64,000 nt of DNA from Chryseobacterium foetidum (GTDB taxonomy: Bacteria; Bacteroidota; Bacteroidia; Flavobacteriales; Weeksellaceae), in the NCBI RefSeq assembly GCF_025457425.1, contig NZ_JAMXIA010000001.1, positions 3,224,001 through 3,288,000 on the forward strand. The letters are read 5' to 3'. Below are positions 8,110 to 16,786 of this stretch, in pieces. Under the pieces are notes generated by a model. That model searched no databases. It worked only from the letters and a program-made list of their open reading frames with translations, and was not told where the DNA came from. Both the position numbers and the translations under genes were made by a program. Positions within the stretch are counted from its first letter, which is position 1, and every line of letters begins with the position of its first letter.

Positions 8110-9126
8110 TTAATCCTGCCCGTTCATCGGAATGATTTTTCCGTTTTCATCGTATTTCAGTTCCCTCACTTTCAAGCTTCGTAAATAACTTTTTCCACCA
8201 GACAATTTACTGTCGTGATAGAAAAGATACCATTTTTTATCAATTTCAACAATACTGTGGTGCGTTGTCCAGCCCACAACCGGACTTAAAATTTCTCCCT
8301 GAAAAGTAAACGGTCCGTAAGGATTGTCGCCAGTTGCATACACCAGTTTATGCGTTTCTCCTGTGGAATAGGAGAGGTAATATTTGTTTTGATATTTATG
8401 AACCCAGACACCTTCAAAAAACCTTCGGTGCTGATCTCCGGCCTTCAGAAGTTTGCCGTTTTCATCCAGAATCATAATGTCTTTCGGTGCTTCAGCCAAT
8501 CCTTTCATATTGTTTTTCAGCAAAGCCATTTTGGGAAGAAGCGCGTTTTCGTCTTTGCCAAGGTTCGGATACTTTTCAGAATGAACGTTGTCTCTGTACT
8601 GCTGAAGCTGTCCGCCTTTCAAACCTCCAAAATAGATATAATATTTTCCGTTGTCTTCCAAAACCTTCGGATCAATGCTGTAAGTTCCTTTTATAGGTTC
8701 TTTTTCTGCTTTAAAAGGTCCTGCAGGATTCTTTGAGGTAGCCAAACCGATTCTGAAAATTCCGTTTTTGTCTTTTGCAGGGAAATAGAAATAATAGTTT
8801 TTGCCTTTTTTGGCAATGTCCGGAGCCCAAAGCTGTTTTTCCGCCCACGGAACGTCTTCCAGTTTTAAAATTAAACCTTCATCTTTTGCTTTTTGAGAAG
8901 GGGATTCAAGACTTAAAACATGGTAATCTTTCATATTGAAATGACCACCATTTGCCGCGTCGGTCACTTCAGTCTGAATATCATGAGAAGGGTAGATATA
9001 AATTTTTTTATTGAAAACGTGCACAGAAGGATCGGCAAAATATAATTCTTCAAAAAGATACTGTGGTTTTTCCTGTGCAAACAGAAACTGACCGAATAAT
9101 ACCAAAGCCAAAGCTTTTCTCATCAT
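8110..9126 (-). CDS. Secreted glycoside hydrolase family 43
   Basis: A 338-residue GH43 five-blade beta-propeller glycosidase. Family members are beta-xylosidases, alpha-arabinofuranosidases or related enzymes that trim plant polysaccharide side chains. The three carboxylates are visible: Asp32 in FADPSVHVF (base), Asp152 in SIDPKVLED (pKa modulator) and Glu212 in LAEAPKD (acid). A signal peptide covers about 1-18 (KALALVLFGQFLFAQ). It is a single catalytic domain without a binding module or T9SS tail, so it is probably periplasmic. No polysaccharide utilisation genes (SusC/SusD) lie nearby. The substrate is not deducible. Confidence 0.9.
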   Translation of the reverse strand: MMRKALALVLFGQFLFAQEKPQYLFEELYFADPSVHVFNKKIYIYPSHDIQTEVTDAANGGHFNMKDYHVLSLESPSQKAKDEGLILKLEDVPWAEKQLWAPDIAKKGKNYYFYFPAKDKNGIFRIGLATSKNPAGPFKAEKEPIKGTYSIDPKVLEDNGKYYIYFGGLKGGQLQQYRDNVHSEKYPNLGKDENALLPKMALLKNNMKGLAEAPKDIMILDENGKLLKAGDQHRRFFEGVWVHKYQNKYYLSYSTGETHKLVYATGDNPYGPFTFQGEILSPVVGWTTHHSIVEIDKKWYLFYHDSKLSGGKSYLRSLKVRELKYDENGKIIPMNGQD

Positions 9127-9305
9127 AATTTCATTATTTCTGAAACGAATGTAAACAAAAAAATCAATGAATTTAAACTTTTCACAAATGAAATTGCCGT
9201 TAGAACTTCGATGAATATTGATTTTTAATGATAAGTCTAATTAAGTTTTATAAATTGATTTGGTTTTAAATTAAACTGAAAATAAAAGTTTAATGAGAAG
9301 TAGCG

Positions 9306-9336
9306 ACAAAAAAAAGAGGCCTCAAAAAAGCCTCTT
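9306..9336 (-). terminator. Terminator of grpE-dnaJ
   Basis: AAGAGGC (9314-9320) pairs with GCCTCTT (9330-9336). The A-run at 9308-9313 gives the U-tract on the minus strand. Confidence 0.85.
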
Positions 9337-9343
9337 AAATATT

Positions 9344-10465
9344 TTAGTTGAATAAATCTTTCACTTTATCAAAGAAAGATTTTTCTTTTCCTGATGGTTC
9401 GGCTTCCATTTCGCCAGTGCTCATCATCTTTTCGAAGAAATCTCTCTGTTCTTTATTCAGTTTTTGTGGAGTCCATACGTTGATGTGTATAAACATATCG
9501 CCTTTTCCGTAGCTGTCGATGCTTGGTAAACCTTTTCCGGCTAATCTCAGGATTTTTCCGGACTGCGTTCCTGCATCGATTGTAATTTTTACTTTTCCGC
9601 CAACGGTCGGTACTTCTTTTTTCGTTCCCAAAGCCGCTTCAGCGTAAGAAACGTAAAGCTCCTGATGAAGATTATCACCTTCTCTTTTGATCGTCTGATC
9701 TACTTCTTCTTCCACAATCACCAAAAGATCTCCTGGAATTCCGCCAAACGGTGCATCATTACCTTTTCCTCTTACATTCAGCTGGATACCGTCTCTTGCT
9801 CCTGCCGGAATATTGATTGAGATTTCTTCCTCGTCTTTAATCAAACCCTGTGCATTGGCTCCTGCAGGAATTTTATCGGCAACTTTCCCGATTCCCTGAC
9901 AGGTTCCACACGTAGTTTGCGTCTGCATCTGCCCGAACATTGTGTTCATCACTTTCATCTGAACTCCTTGTCCACCGCACGTAGGGCAGGTTTTTGAAGT
10001 AGCACCTTCCGCCATCTTCATTTTCTTAACTTTGATGGTTTTCTGGGTTCCGTTCACCATTTCTTCAAGATTCAGTTTGATTCTGATTCTTAAATTGGAA
10101 CCTTTCACCTGCTGACGGCCACCGCCGCCACCGCCAAATCCTCCGAAACCGCCGCCACCAAAGATATCTCCAAACTGACTGAAGATATCTTCCATGTTCA
10201 TTCCGCCACCAAAGCCGCCGCCGCCAAAACCGCCAGCACCGCCCATTCCGGCGTGTCCGTACTGGTCGTAACGTGCTTTTTTGTTGTCGTCGCTCAGAAC
10301 TTCGTAAGCTTCTGCCGCTTCTTTAAATTTTTCCTCAGCCTCTTTGTCACCCGGATTTTTATCTGGGTGAAATTTGATAGCCATTTTACGGTATGCTTTC
10401 TTTATCTCGTCGGCCGATGCAGATTTGCTGATCTCAAGAACCTCGTAATAATCTCTTTTTGACAT
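9344..10465 (-). CDS. dnaJ: Chaperone DnaJ with only two zinc-finger motifs
   Basis: DnaJ is the Hsp40 co-chaperone that delivers substrates to DnaK and stimulates its ATPase. The J domain (1-70) has HPD at 33-35. A Gly/Phe-rich linker spans 70-117, and the two C-terminal beta domains follow. The central zinc region is unusual: normal DnaJ has four CxxCxGxG motifs, but here only CPTCGGQG (160-167) and CGTCQGIG (186-193) remain. By position these are motifs 2 and 3, which together form zinc centre II. Motifs 1 and 4 (centre I) are replaced by cysteine-free sequence. The protein is otherwise full length (373). It is downstream of grpE, probably in one transcript. Confidence 0.96.
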   Translation of the reverse strand: MSKRDYYEVLEISKSASADEIKKAYRKMAIKFHPDKNPGDKEAEEKFKEAAEAYEVLSDDNKKARYDQYGHAGMGGAGGFGGGGFGGGMNMEDIFSQFGDIFGGGGFGGFGGGGGGRQQVKGSNLRIRIKLNLEEMVNGTQKTIKVKKMKMAEGATSKTCPTCGGQGVQMKVMNTMFGQMQTQTTCGTCQGIGKVADKIPAGANAQGLIKDEEEISINIPAGARDGIQLNVRGKGNDAPFGGIPGDLLVIVEEEVDQTIKREGDNLHQELYVSYAEAALGTKKEVPTVGGKVKITIDAGTQSGKILRLAGKGLPSIDSYGKGDMFIHINVWTPQKLNKEQRDFFEKMMSTGEMEAEPSGKEKSFFDKVKDLFN

Positions 10466-10559
10466 CTCTTTTTATAATTGATTATTGATAAATGATAAAA
10501 GATATTTATTAAAGATGAGTATGTTATCAATTATCACTCATCATTTATCATTCATTAAA
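10466..10559. repeat. Short AT-rich spacer with imperfect inverted repeat
   Basis: GATAAATGATAAAAG near 10,488 and CATCATTTATCATTC near 10,539 are imperfect inverted copies between grpE and dnaJ. They could fold in the bicistronic mRNA. Confidence 0.4.
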
Positions 10560-11096
10560 TTAGTTACCTGTTACTACTTTTGCGAATCTGATTACTTTTT
10601 CTCCCAAAGTATAACCTGTTTCGATTACGTCAACAATTTTACCTTTCAAATCATCAGACGGTGCCGGAATTTGAGTAATTGCCTCGTGATAATCTACGTT
10701 GAAAGCATCTCCGGCTCTTACTTCCATCGTTTTTAGGCCTTTTTCAGTAAGTTTATTTTTAAATTTATTATAAATCAACTCAACACCTTGTAAATCAGCT
10801 TCGTTTCCATTCTTTGCAATTTCTTTGATCGCTCTTTCAAAATCATCCAAAACACCAAGCATAGACACCATCATTTCCTGATTGGCGTACTGGAAATAAT
10901 CCATTTTTTCCTTGGATGTTCTCTTTTTATAATTTTCAAACTCAGCATAGAGACGAATATAACGATCTTTTTCCTGTGCCAAAACTTCCTCTGCCGTTGG
11001 TTCTGCTGTCACATTTTCCTCAGTAACTGTTTCGTTCTGAACCTTCGCTTCTTCCTGTTGATTGATGTTTTCTTCGTTGATATCCTGATTTTCCAT
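10560..11096 (-). CDS. grpE: Nucleotide exchange factor GrpE
   Basis: GrpE releases ADP from DnaK. The 178-residue protein has an acidic disordered N-terminus (to about 40), the long dimerising helix (RYIRLYAEFENYKKRTSKEK), and the C-terminal beta domain ending with the GrpE signature IETGYTLGEKVIRFAKVVTG. The gene lies directly upstream of dnaJ with a 94-bp spacer, the usual heat-shock pair. dnaK is not in the window. An imperfect -7 box (AATCTTTG, 11,132-11,139 on the minus strand) precedes it. Confidence 0.96.
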   Translation of the reverse strand: MENQDINEENINQQEEAKVQNETVTEENVTAEPTAEEVLAQEKDRYIRLYAEFENYKKRTSKEKMDYFQYANQEMMVSMLGVLDDFERAIKEIAKNGNEADLQGVELIYNKFKNKLTEKGLKTMEVRAGDAFNVDYHEAITQIPAPSDDLKGKIVDVIETGYTLGEKVIRFAKVVTGN

Positions 11097-11176
11097 ATTT
11101 CAATAACTTTTAAGGGTGTTTTCACAAAGATTCTGCCAAAGAAAAAAAACGGACAATTAGGCAGAGTGTGGAAAGA

Positions 11177-11277
11177 GCCAAGGCAAAAGTAAAAAGAGTC
11201 AAGGCAAAAGTAAAAAGAGCCAAAGTGGAAGAGTTAGAGTGGAAGAGCAGGTCAAAAGTAAAAAGAGACAAGTTTTA
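11177..11277. repeat. Purine-rich tandem repeat of about 22 bp
   Basis: The unit core is GGCAAAAGTAAAAAGAG, seen twice in tandem at 11,182-11,219. A related GTCAAAAGTAAAAAGAGAC is near 11,250, and another relative (AAAAAGTAAAAAGAACCAGG) is at about 11,536 beyond the palindromic element. Confidence 0.65.
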
Positions 11278-11423
11278 AAAAATACTGTTTAAATCATGAT
11301 TGTTTTTCTTCGTATCGACCTTAGCTTTAGTCTCAAGCTCGTCTCCGAATCCCGTACCTCGTATCCCGAATCCGAACCCCTAATCCCGCACCTCGAATCT
11401 CAAATCTCAAACATCAAATCATT

Positions 11424-11524
11424 AGGAGCTATTTCCGGCTATCCGCTGTATCTTTTTTGTAGCGGTCTCCTCTTCGTTCCGTCCGCTACAAAAAAGGATG
11501 CCGCTTCTATCCGGGCTAGTTTTC
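11424..11524. repeat. Palindromic intergenic element (REP-like)
   Basis: CTTTTTTGTAGCGG (11,452-11,465) is perfectly complementary to CCGCTACAAAAAAG (11,483-11,496), with a 17-base loop. The stem is flanked by GGAGCTATTTCCGGCTATC on the left and GCCGCTTCTATCCGGGCTAG on the right. Similar wording is familiar from other flavobacterial intergenic regions. I see no transposase. Confidence 0.65.
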
Positions 11525-11679
11525 GAAGAACTACGTAAAAAGTAAAAAGAACCAGGCGAAAAGAATTAAACAAAAAGTAAGATGATAATTTTATGAAAGT
11601 TTATATAAATCAATCATCAATCATCAATCATCATTTTTTATTAATTATCGATTGCTTATTACCCATTACCCATTACCTA

Positions 11680-13011
11680 TTATCCCGTAAACGTCTGATA
11701 CAACAGGTAAGAATTCAAAATAATGATGATCACCGCAATAATCCAGACACATGATTTAAGAAAGGGTTTGTTGGCAAATTCTCCCATTTTAGCCTTGTCA
11801 TTGGTAAACATGACCAAAGGAACTACTGCAAAACTCAACTGCATCGACAGAATGACCTGACTTAGAACCAAAAGATCCGTCGTGCCCTGTTCGCCATAAA
11901 TGATTGTGACAATCAACGCGGGAATTACGGCGATAAGTCTTGTTATCAATCTTCTCAGCCATGGTTTTAATCGAATATTCAGAAAGCCTTCCATTACAAT
12001 CTGTCCGGCTAGTGTTCCTGTTAAAGTAGAATTTTGTCCCGATGCCAAAAGTGCTACTGCAAAAGCAATACTCGCCATAGAAGCTCCCAAAATTGGAGTC
12101 AGCATCTTGTATGCATCGTGAATATCGGCTACATCTTTATTTCCGCTTGTATGAAAAGTGGCAGCAGCCAAAATAAGAATCGCGGCATTGATGAAAAAGG
12201 CTAAAATCAATGATACTGAGGAATCTAACGTAGCAAATTTTATAGCTTCCTTTTTTCCTTCTTTGGTTCGGTCATAATCACGGGTCTGCACAATACTGCT
12301 GTGAAGATAAAGGTTGTGAGGCATCACCGTTGCACCGAGAATTCCGATGGCGATATACAACATCGCCGGATTGGAAATAATTTCCTTTTTTGGAATCAAT
12401 CCTCCAAAAATTTCATTTAAAGCAGGTTTTGAAATCACCAGCTCGTATACAAAACACCCTAAAATAATAAAGATTAACCCGCCAACAATACTTTCAATCC
12501 ATCGGAAACCCTTTGCCTGAAGTAAAAGTATGATCAATACATCAATCGTCGTAATCACAATTCCCCATGTGAGCGGAATACCGAAAAGTAAATTTATAGC
12601 AATCGCTGAACCTATGACTTCTGCGAGATCACAGGCGGCAATTGCAATTTCACATAAAATCCAAAGTATAAAGTTGGTTGTAGGACTGTAATGATCCCGG
12701 CAGGCCTGTGCAAGATCTCGTTCTGCGACAACGCCTAATTTTACAGATAAATGCTGCAAAACCATCGCAAATATGTTGGATATTAAAATTACTGAGAGTA
12801 GAGTATAGCCAAACTGTGCTCCCCCGGCAATATCGGTAGCCCAGTTTCCGGGATCCATGTAGCCAACAGCAACCATCAGACCGGGGCCGGCGAATGCAAG
12901 ATATTTCCGCCAGAAACTCCCATTCCTGGGTATCTTAACGGAGGAATAGACTTCTGGCAGGGAATGCATGGTTTTTTCCTTTCGCCAGGCACCTTTCAAT
13001 TTTAAATTCAT
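11680..13011 (-). CDS. mntH: Nramp-family divalent metal transporter
   Basis: A proton-coupled importer of Mn2+/Fe2+ in the inner membrane. The 443-residue protein has the metal-binding DPGN motif (53-56, GYMDPGNWATD) in helix 1 and MPHNLYLHSS (near 230) in helix 6, with about eleven helices. The metal ligands D, N and M are intact, so it should be functional. The start at 13,011 abuts a perfect 9-bp inverted repeat that overlaps the promoter -7 box, suggesting repression by a metal-sensing regulator of the MntR/DtxR type. The regulator is not in the window. The first ~35 residues are a charged cytoplasmic extension. Confidence 0.95.
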   Translation of the reverse strand: MNLKLKGAWRKEKTMHSLPEVYSSVKIPRNGSFWRKYLAFAGPGLMVAVGYMDPGNWATDIAGGAQFGYTLLSVILISNIFAMVLQHLSVKLGVVAERDLAQACRDHYSPTTNFILWILCEIAIAACDLAEVIGSAIAINLLFGIPLTWGIVITTIDVLIILLLQAKGFRWIESIVGGLIFIILGCFVYELVISKPALNEIFGGLIPKKEIISNPAMLYIAIGILGATVMPHNLYLHSSIVQTRDYDRTKEGKKEAIKFATLDSSVSLILAFFINAAILILAAATFHTSGNKDVADIHDAYKMLTPILGASMASIAFAVALLASGQNSTLTGTLAGQIVMEGFLNIRLKPWLRRLITRLIAVIPALIVTIIYGEQGTTDLLVLSQVILSMQLSFAVVPLVMFTNDKAKMGEFANKPFLKSCVWIIAVIIIILNSYLLYQTFTG

Positions 13012-13035
13012 ATTTGTTAGAAATGACTAACAAAT
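13012..13035 (-). promoter_or_regulatory. Candidate metalloregulator operator at the mntH start
   Basis: ATTTGTTAG (13,012-13,020), six bases, then CTAACAAAT (13,027-13,035) form a perfect inverted repeat. It lies between the -7 box and the ATG and overlaps the box by five bases. The TTAG-N6-CTAA core has the geometry of DtxR-family sites, but the centre differs. Confidence 0.55.
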
Positions 13036-13038
13036 ATA
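13031..13038 (-). promoter_or_regulatory. -7 promoter box of mntH
   Basis: On the minus strand TATATTTG, a perfect TAnnTTTG, ends 19 bases before the start codon. Confidence 0.65.
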
Positions 13039-13073
13039 CTTAAATCTGTATAAACTGGAGACATTTTAAATAC

Positions 13074-13110
13074 AAAAAAATCCCGAAGATATGCTTCGGG
13101 ATTAATTTTT
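13074..13110 (-). terminator. Terminator of the OmpA-family gene
   Basis: AATCCCGAAG (13,079-13,088) pairs with CTTCGGGATT (13,094-13,103). An A-run precedes and a T-run follows, so it can work in both directions. Confidence 0.85.
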
Positions 13111-13126
13111 ATTGATTCTAAAGAAT

Positions 13127-14425
13127 TTATTTAGCGAATCTTACAGACATTTTTCTGTCCACCGCTCTTTCGGCGTCTGAAGCTGCTGCGTCTACTTCTG
13201 CATACTTACTTCCATAACCTTCTGCACCTAAAACCTGCGAGCCAATGCCGTTTTTGCCAAGCCAGTCTTTTATGAAATTAGCTCTTGCCGTAGAAATTCT
13301 TACATTGGTAGCTTCGTCACCGGTTTTGTCGGTATAACCTCCGATTTTAATTTTAGCATCAGGATAAGCTTTTAAAATAACTACCAAATTTTGAAGCTGG
13401 CCTTCTGAACCAGCCTCTAAATCTGAAGAACTGCCCATTTTAAAGTTCACATGGTCAAAGTCATACCACTGATCTTTCAATGCAGCATCATCAGACGCAT
13501 TTTTATAGCCGTCGGTTTTCAGGAAAGCAATCATCATGTCTTCCATTCCTCCTTTGTAACCTATTAACGATTTCCCGTTGAGGTCGATGCTTTCGTCCGT
13601 ACGCGCTTCAGCCGGGGAGTTTGCAGTATCTGAAGTATAGGCATTAATTGTGTCAGATCTGTTGATTTTAGTAGAATCCTCTCCTGTCATTGTAACTGTT
13701 GTTTCTTTTTTCTCACACTGCTTCCAGACAAAATATCCGGCTGCTAATAAGAGTAAAAGGGGCAGAAGCCATTTCCAGATTGAGCCGCCTTCACTGTTAT
13801 TTCTGTCCGGGAAAGTTCCTTCATCTGCTACACTTCTGGTCACTTCTATGTGAGGTTTTTCATCTGTTGCTTTTGTTGCAGGATTTTCGTTTCCTTCAAA
13901 ACCATATCCTTTTGCCCAGTTTCCAAGATTTAAAGATGCCAAAGAAAGTCCGGCAGGAAGTAAACCTGAAATAAGACCTTTTTGATCATTCAATAAATTT
14001 GAAATTCCGGATCTGTCCAGATTTTGATCCTGAGCATATTTCGCGACTGAACCTGCCGTAGCTCCTGTGACAAGGTTTAAGAGAGAGCCAGCTGAATTTG
14101 AACTTATTCCGGCATACGTAGCTACAGAATTGATGAGTGTGGAAAGTTTATCACCAAAAATACTCTGCAGAAGCGTGGTAATCCAACTGTTTCCCTGAAC
14201 ATTTGCATTGAGATTAGAAACAGAATCTCCCGAACCAACTCCTGTAATGGCATCCAACACGCTTGGGTTATCAGAATTATTCGCAAGTCCCCCCATAACG
14301 GCGGGCAGAAGTCCGCTGATGGCTTTTGAAATTCCTGATTCGCTTTCTCCCAATTGCTGGGCAGTTTGTGATGTAAAAGCCGGTCCAAGCTGGCCTTTAA
14401 TGAGATCAATAAGGTTTAATGACAT
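13127..14425 (-). CDS. DUF937 - transmembrane - OmpA domain protein
   Basis: A 432-residue protein in three parts. Residues 1 to ~165 form a DUF937 (YidB-like) helical domain, beginning SLNLIDLIKGQLGP and containing GISKAISGLLPAVMGGL. One transmembrane helix at about 216-235 (WLLPLLLLLAAGYFVWK) has no signal peptide before it. An OmpA-type peptidoglycan-binding domain covers about 325-432, with NVRISTARANFIKDWL and AERAVDRKMSVRF. The layout implies a cytoplasmic DUF937 anchored by a helix with the OmpA domain reaching peptidoglycan in the periplasm. It is thus a candidate envelope tether. The role of DUF937 is unknown. Confidence 0.88.
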   Translation of the reverse strand: MSLNLIDLIKGQLGPAFTSQTAQQLGESESGISKAISGLLPAVMGGLANNSDNPSVLDAITGVGSGDSVSNLNANVQGNSWITTLLQSIFGDKLSTLINSVATYAGISSNSAGSLLNLVTGATAGSVAKYAQDQNLDRSGISNLLNDQKGLISGLLPAGLSLASLNLGNWAKGYGFEGNENPATKATDEKPHIEVTRSVADEGTFPDRNNSEGGSIWKWLLPLLLLLAAGYFVWKQCEKKETTVTMTGEDSTKINRSDTINAYTSDTANSPAEARTDESIDLNGKSLIGYKGGMEDMMIAFLKTDGYKNASDDAALKDQWYDFDHVNFKMGSSSDLEAGSEGQLQNLVVILKAYPDAKIKIGGYTDKTGDEATNVRISTARANFIKDWLGKNGIGSQVLGAEGYGSKYAEVDAAASDAERAVDRKMSVRFAK

Positions 14426-14674
14426 AATATTTTAGTTTATGATTAATGTATTTTAAAATTAATAAAAAACTTTTCAACTATTTGTTTATTAATGAAAAAT
14501 TTTTCATTTTAAATAAAAAATTAATAAAGATCAAGGGGTAATTTAAATTAGTTTCTATTTTGAATTCACAGTGTAATTCTTTAGAATAACGATGATTAAA
14601 TGATAGATTGCAACTTTGCATTGAAAAGTTTAAGTAAAATTCAACTATTCAGATGAAATCTAATTAAATCAAAA

Positions 14675-15052
14675 CTATTTTTTACCCGAAAATAATGCCC
14701 AGGCAATTAAAACCGGCTGCATAAAAAGTCTGGCCAAACGTCTGGAATCTGTATCTAAAACAAAAGCATCTTTTCTGTTAAGATATTGTGAAATGTTTCC
14801 CGGAAAAACTGCTGCGAAAAACGTTCCTGCAATTATTCCTGCGGGCTTTTGATATTTTTTCGGAGCTAAAATTAAACCTGTGCCCAACGCGATTTCTGCA
14901 ATCCCCGAATACACAACGGTGTCGTCTTTTTTAAGTGGAACCCAATCCGGAACCTGTGCCTGAAATTCTTTTCTTGCGAATGTGAGGTGGCTAATTCCTG
15001 CGGCAATCAACATTCCGCCAAGAGCGATCTGTGCTATTTTTTGATTTTCCAT
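14675..15052 (-). CDS. DoxX-like small membrane protein
   Basis: A 125-residue protein with four hydrophobic helices and the DoxX-like features GGMLIAAGISHLTF at the N-terminus and YSGIAEIALGTGLIL in helix 2. DoxX relatives are linked to redox and thiol stress, but this subgroup has no firm function. It is monocistronic, in the same direction as proS upstream, with about 110 bp between them holding the proS terminator. Confidence 0.8.
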   Translation of the reverse strand: MENQKIAQIALGGMLIAAGISHLTFARKEFQAQVPDWVPLKKDDTVVYSGIAEIALGTGLILAPKKYQKPAGIIAGTFFAAVFPGNISQYLNRKDAFVLDTDSRRLARLFMQPVLIAWALFSGKK

Positions 15053-15116
15053 AATATATTTTGTTGTGGTGCAAGAGAAAAATCAACTTCGATACCAAAT
15101 CATTAAACTGCGTAAA

Positions 15117-15147
15117 CAAAAAAAGACCGCAAATGCGATCTTTCATA
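15117..15147 (-). terminator. Terminator of proS
   Basis: AAAGACCGC and GCGATCTTT flank AAAT. The A-run on the plus strand gives the U-tract on the minus strand. Confidence 0.75.
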
Positions 15148-15163
15148 TGTTTTAAAGTAAAAT

Positions 15164-16639
15164 TTAGTAAGCTTTAGCAAACATTACTCTCCTTACCGAA
15201 GGTTTTCCTGAAACTAATGAAACACCTTCCTCCACATCATCATCCATAGGAATACAACGGATGGTAGCCTTTGTTTCTTCCTTAATCTGCTCTTCTTCCT
15301 CAGCAGTTCCGTCCCAGTGCGCATAGATAAAACCTCCTTTTTCTTCTAAAACTTTTTTAAACTCCTGATATGAATCTACTTTTGTGATATTTTCTTTTCT
15401 AAAGTTTAAAGCCTTTTCATACATATCTTTTTGAATGGTCTTCAGAAGATTGTCGATGTGAGAATCCAAACCTTCGATAGAAACTGTTTCTTTCGTAAGA
15501 TTATCTCTTCTCGCAATCTCAACAGAATTATTTTCAAGATCGCGTGGGCCCATTGCAATTCTGATTGGAACACCTTTCAGTTCGTATTCTGCAAATTTCC
15601 AGCCCGGTTTGTTTTGAGTATCATTATCAAACTTTACAGAAATTCCTTTTAATCTAAGTTTTGCCTGAATATCAAGGGCTACCTCGCTAATCTGAGCTAA
15701 CTGTTCTTCACCTTTAAAAATAGGAACAATCACAACCTGAATCGGAGCGAGCGTTGGAGGTAAAACCAATCCGAAATCATCTGAATGCGTCATAATTAAG
15801 GCACCCATCAGTCTTGTGGAAGTTCCCCACGAAGTTGCCCAGGCATGTTCAATTTTTCCTTCTTTGTTGGTGAATTTTACATCAAAAGCTTTGGCAAAAT
15901 TCTGACCCAAGAAGTGTGAAGTCCCTGCCTGAAGAGCCTTTCCATCCTGCATCAAAGCTTCAATACAGTAGGTTTCATCTGCGCCGGCAAACCTCTCCGA
16001 AGGTGTTTTTAAACCCTGTACTACAGGCATTGCCATAAAGTTTTCGGCAAAATCAGCATAAACTTTATTCATTTTTTCAGCTTCCTCTACCGCCTCATCT
16101 TTTGTTGCGTGAGCAGTGTGACCTTCCTGCCAAAGGAATTCTGAAGTTCGCAGGAATAATCTGGTTCTCATTTCCCAACGTACAACATTAGCCCATTGAT
16201 TAATCAAGATAGGAAGATCCCGGTAAGACTGAACCCATCCTCTGTAGGTGTTCCAGATAATTGCTTCCGAAGTTGGACGAACAATAAGCTCTTCCTCTAA
16301 TTTAGCGTCGGGATCTACCATGAGTTTACCGGGATTATCAGGATCATTTTTTAGGCGGTAGTGGGTTACTACCGCACATTCTTTAGCAAAACCTTCAGCA
16401 TTTTTTTCTTCAGCTTCGAAAAGGCTTTTGGGTACAAAAAGGGGGAAGTATGCATTTACGTGACCTGTTTCTTTAAACTTTCTGTCCATTTCATCACGCA
16501 TTTTTTCCCAGATTGCGTAGCCGTATGGTTTGATGACCATAGATCCTCTCACACCAGAGTTTTCTGCTAAATCTGCTTTTACTACCAGCTCGTTATACCA
16601 TTTGCTATAATCTTCGCTTCTTGAAGTTAGTTTTGCCAT
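15164..16639 (-). CDS. proS: Prolyl-tRNA synthetase (archaeal/eukaryote-like type)
   Basis: This enzyme charges tRNA-Pro with proline. The 491-residue class II synthetase lacks the large insertion domain of the bacterial E. coli type and ends with the archaeal/eukaryote-like C-terminal domain terminating in RRVMFAKAY. Motif 2 is visible as [17 protein letters not shown], and the substrate loop as [14 protein letters not shown]. The C-terminal region retains one cysteine (IRCIPMDDD), whereas zinc-binding members have several, so zinc there is doubtful. The start is a clear ATG. Confidence 0.96.
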   Translation of the reverse strand: MAKLTSRSEDYSKWYNELVVKADLAENSGVRGSMVIKPYGYAIWEKMRDEMDRKFKETGHVNAYFPLFVPKSLFEAEEKNAEGFAKECAVVTHYRLKNDPDNPGKLMVDPDAKLEEELIVRPTSEAIIWNTYRGWVQSYRDLPILINQWANVVRWEMRTRLFLRTSEFLWQEGHTAHATKDEAVEEAEKMNKVYADFAENFMAMPVVQGLKTPSERFAGADETYCIEALMQDGKALQAGTSHFLGQNFAKAFDVKFTNKEGKIEHAWATSWGTSTRLMGALIMTHSDDFGLVLPPTLAPIQVVIVPIFKGEEQLAQISEVALDIQAKLRLKGISVKFDNDTQNKPGWKFAEYELKGVPIRIAMGPRDLENNSVEIARRDNLTKETVSIEGLDSHIDNLLKTIQKDMYEKALNFRKENITKVDSYQEFKKVLEEKGGFIYAHWDGTAEEEEQIKEETKATIRCIPMDDDVEEGVSLVSGKPSVRRVMFAKAY

Positions 16640-16733
16640 TAATATTTTTTTAATATTTTAACTTTTTGAATATTATGTAATCTAAAAATAAAAATCTATT
16701 TTTGATTGATTTTTGTAACCAACAGGGTTGGTA

Positions 16734-16741
16734 TATTTTTG
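16734..16741 (+). promoter_or_regulatory. -7 promoter box of the Gly/Trp-rich lipoprotein gene
   Basis: TATTTTTG, a perfect TAnnTTTG box, is 45 bases before the ATG at 16,787. A second perfect copy is at 16,697-16,704. Confidence 0.5.
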
Positions 16742-16786
16742 GTACAAAATGCAAATATAATTTAAATAAAAAATTTTTACGTCATC

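Larger units (their letters stand above)
11097..11679. other. Long intergenic region made of repeats
   Basis: This region has three repeat blocks: a purine-rich tandem block (11,177-11,277), a large palindromic element (11,424-11,524) and a TCAATCA-type run (11,608-11,640) followed by three copies of TTACCCA. An 80-codon plus-strand frame crossing these blocks (11,296-11,538) has no protein-like features and is not annotated. Confidence 0.6.

Noticed and set aside
11296..11538. 80-codon ORF between grpE and mntH
   Set aside because: It runs through the palindromic repeat element and low-complexity text and has no protein-like pattern.
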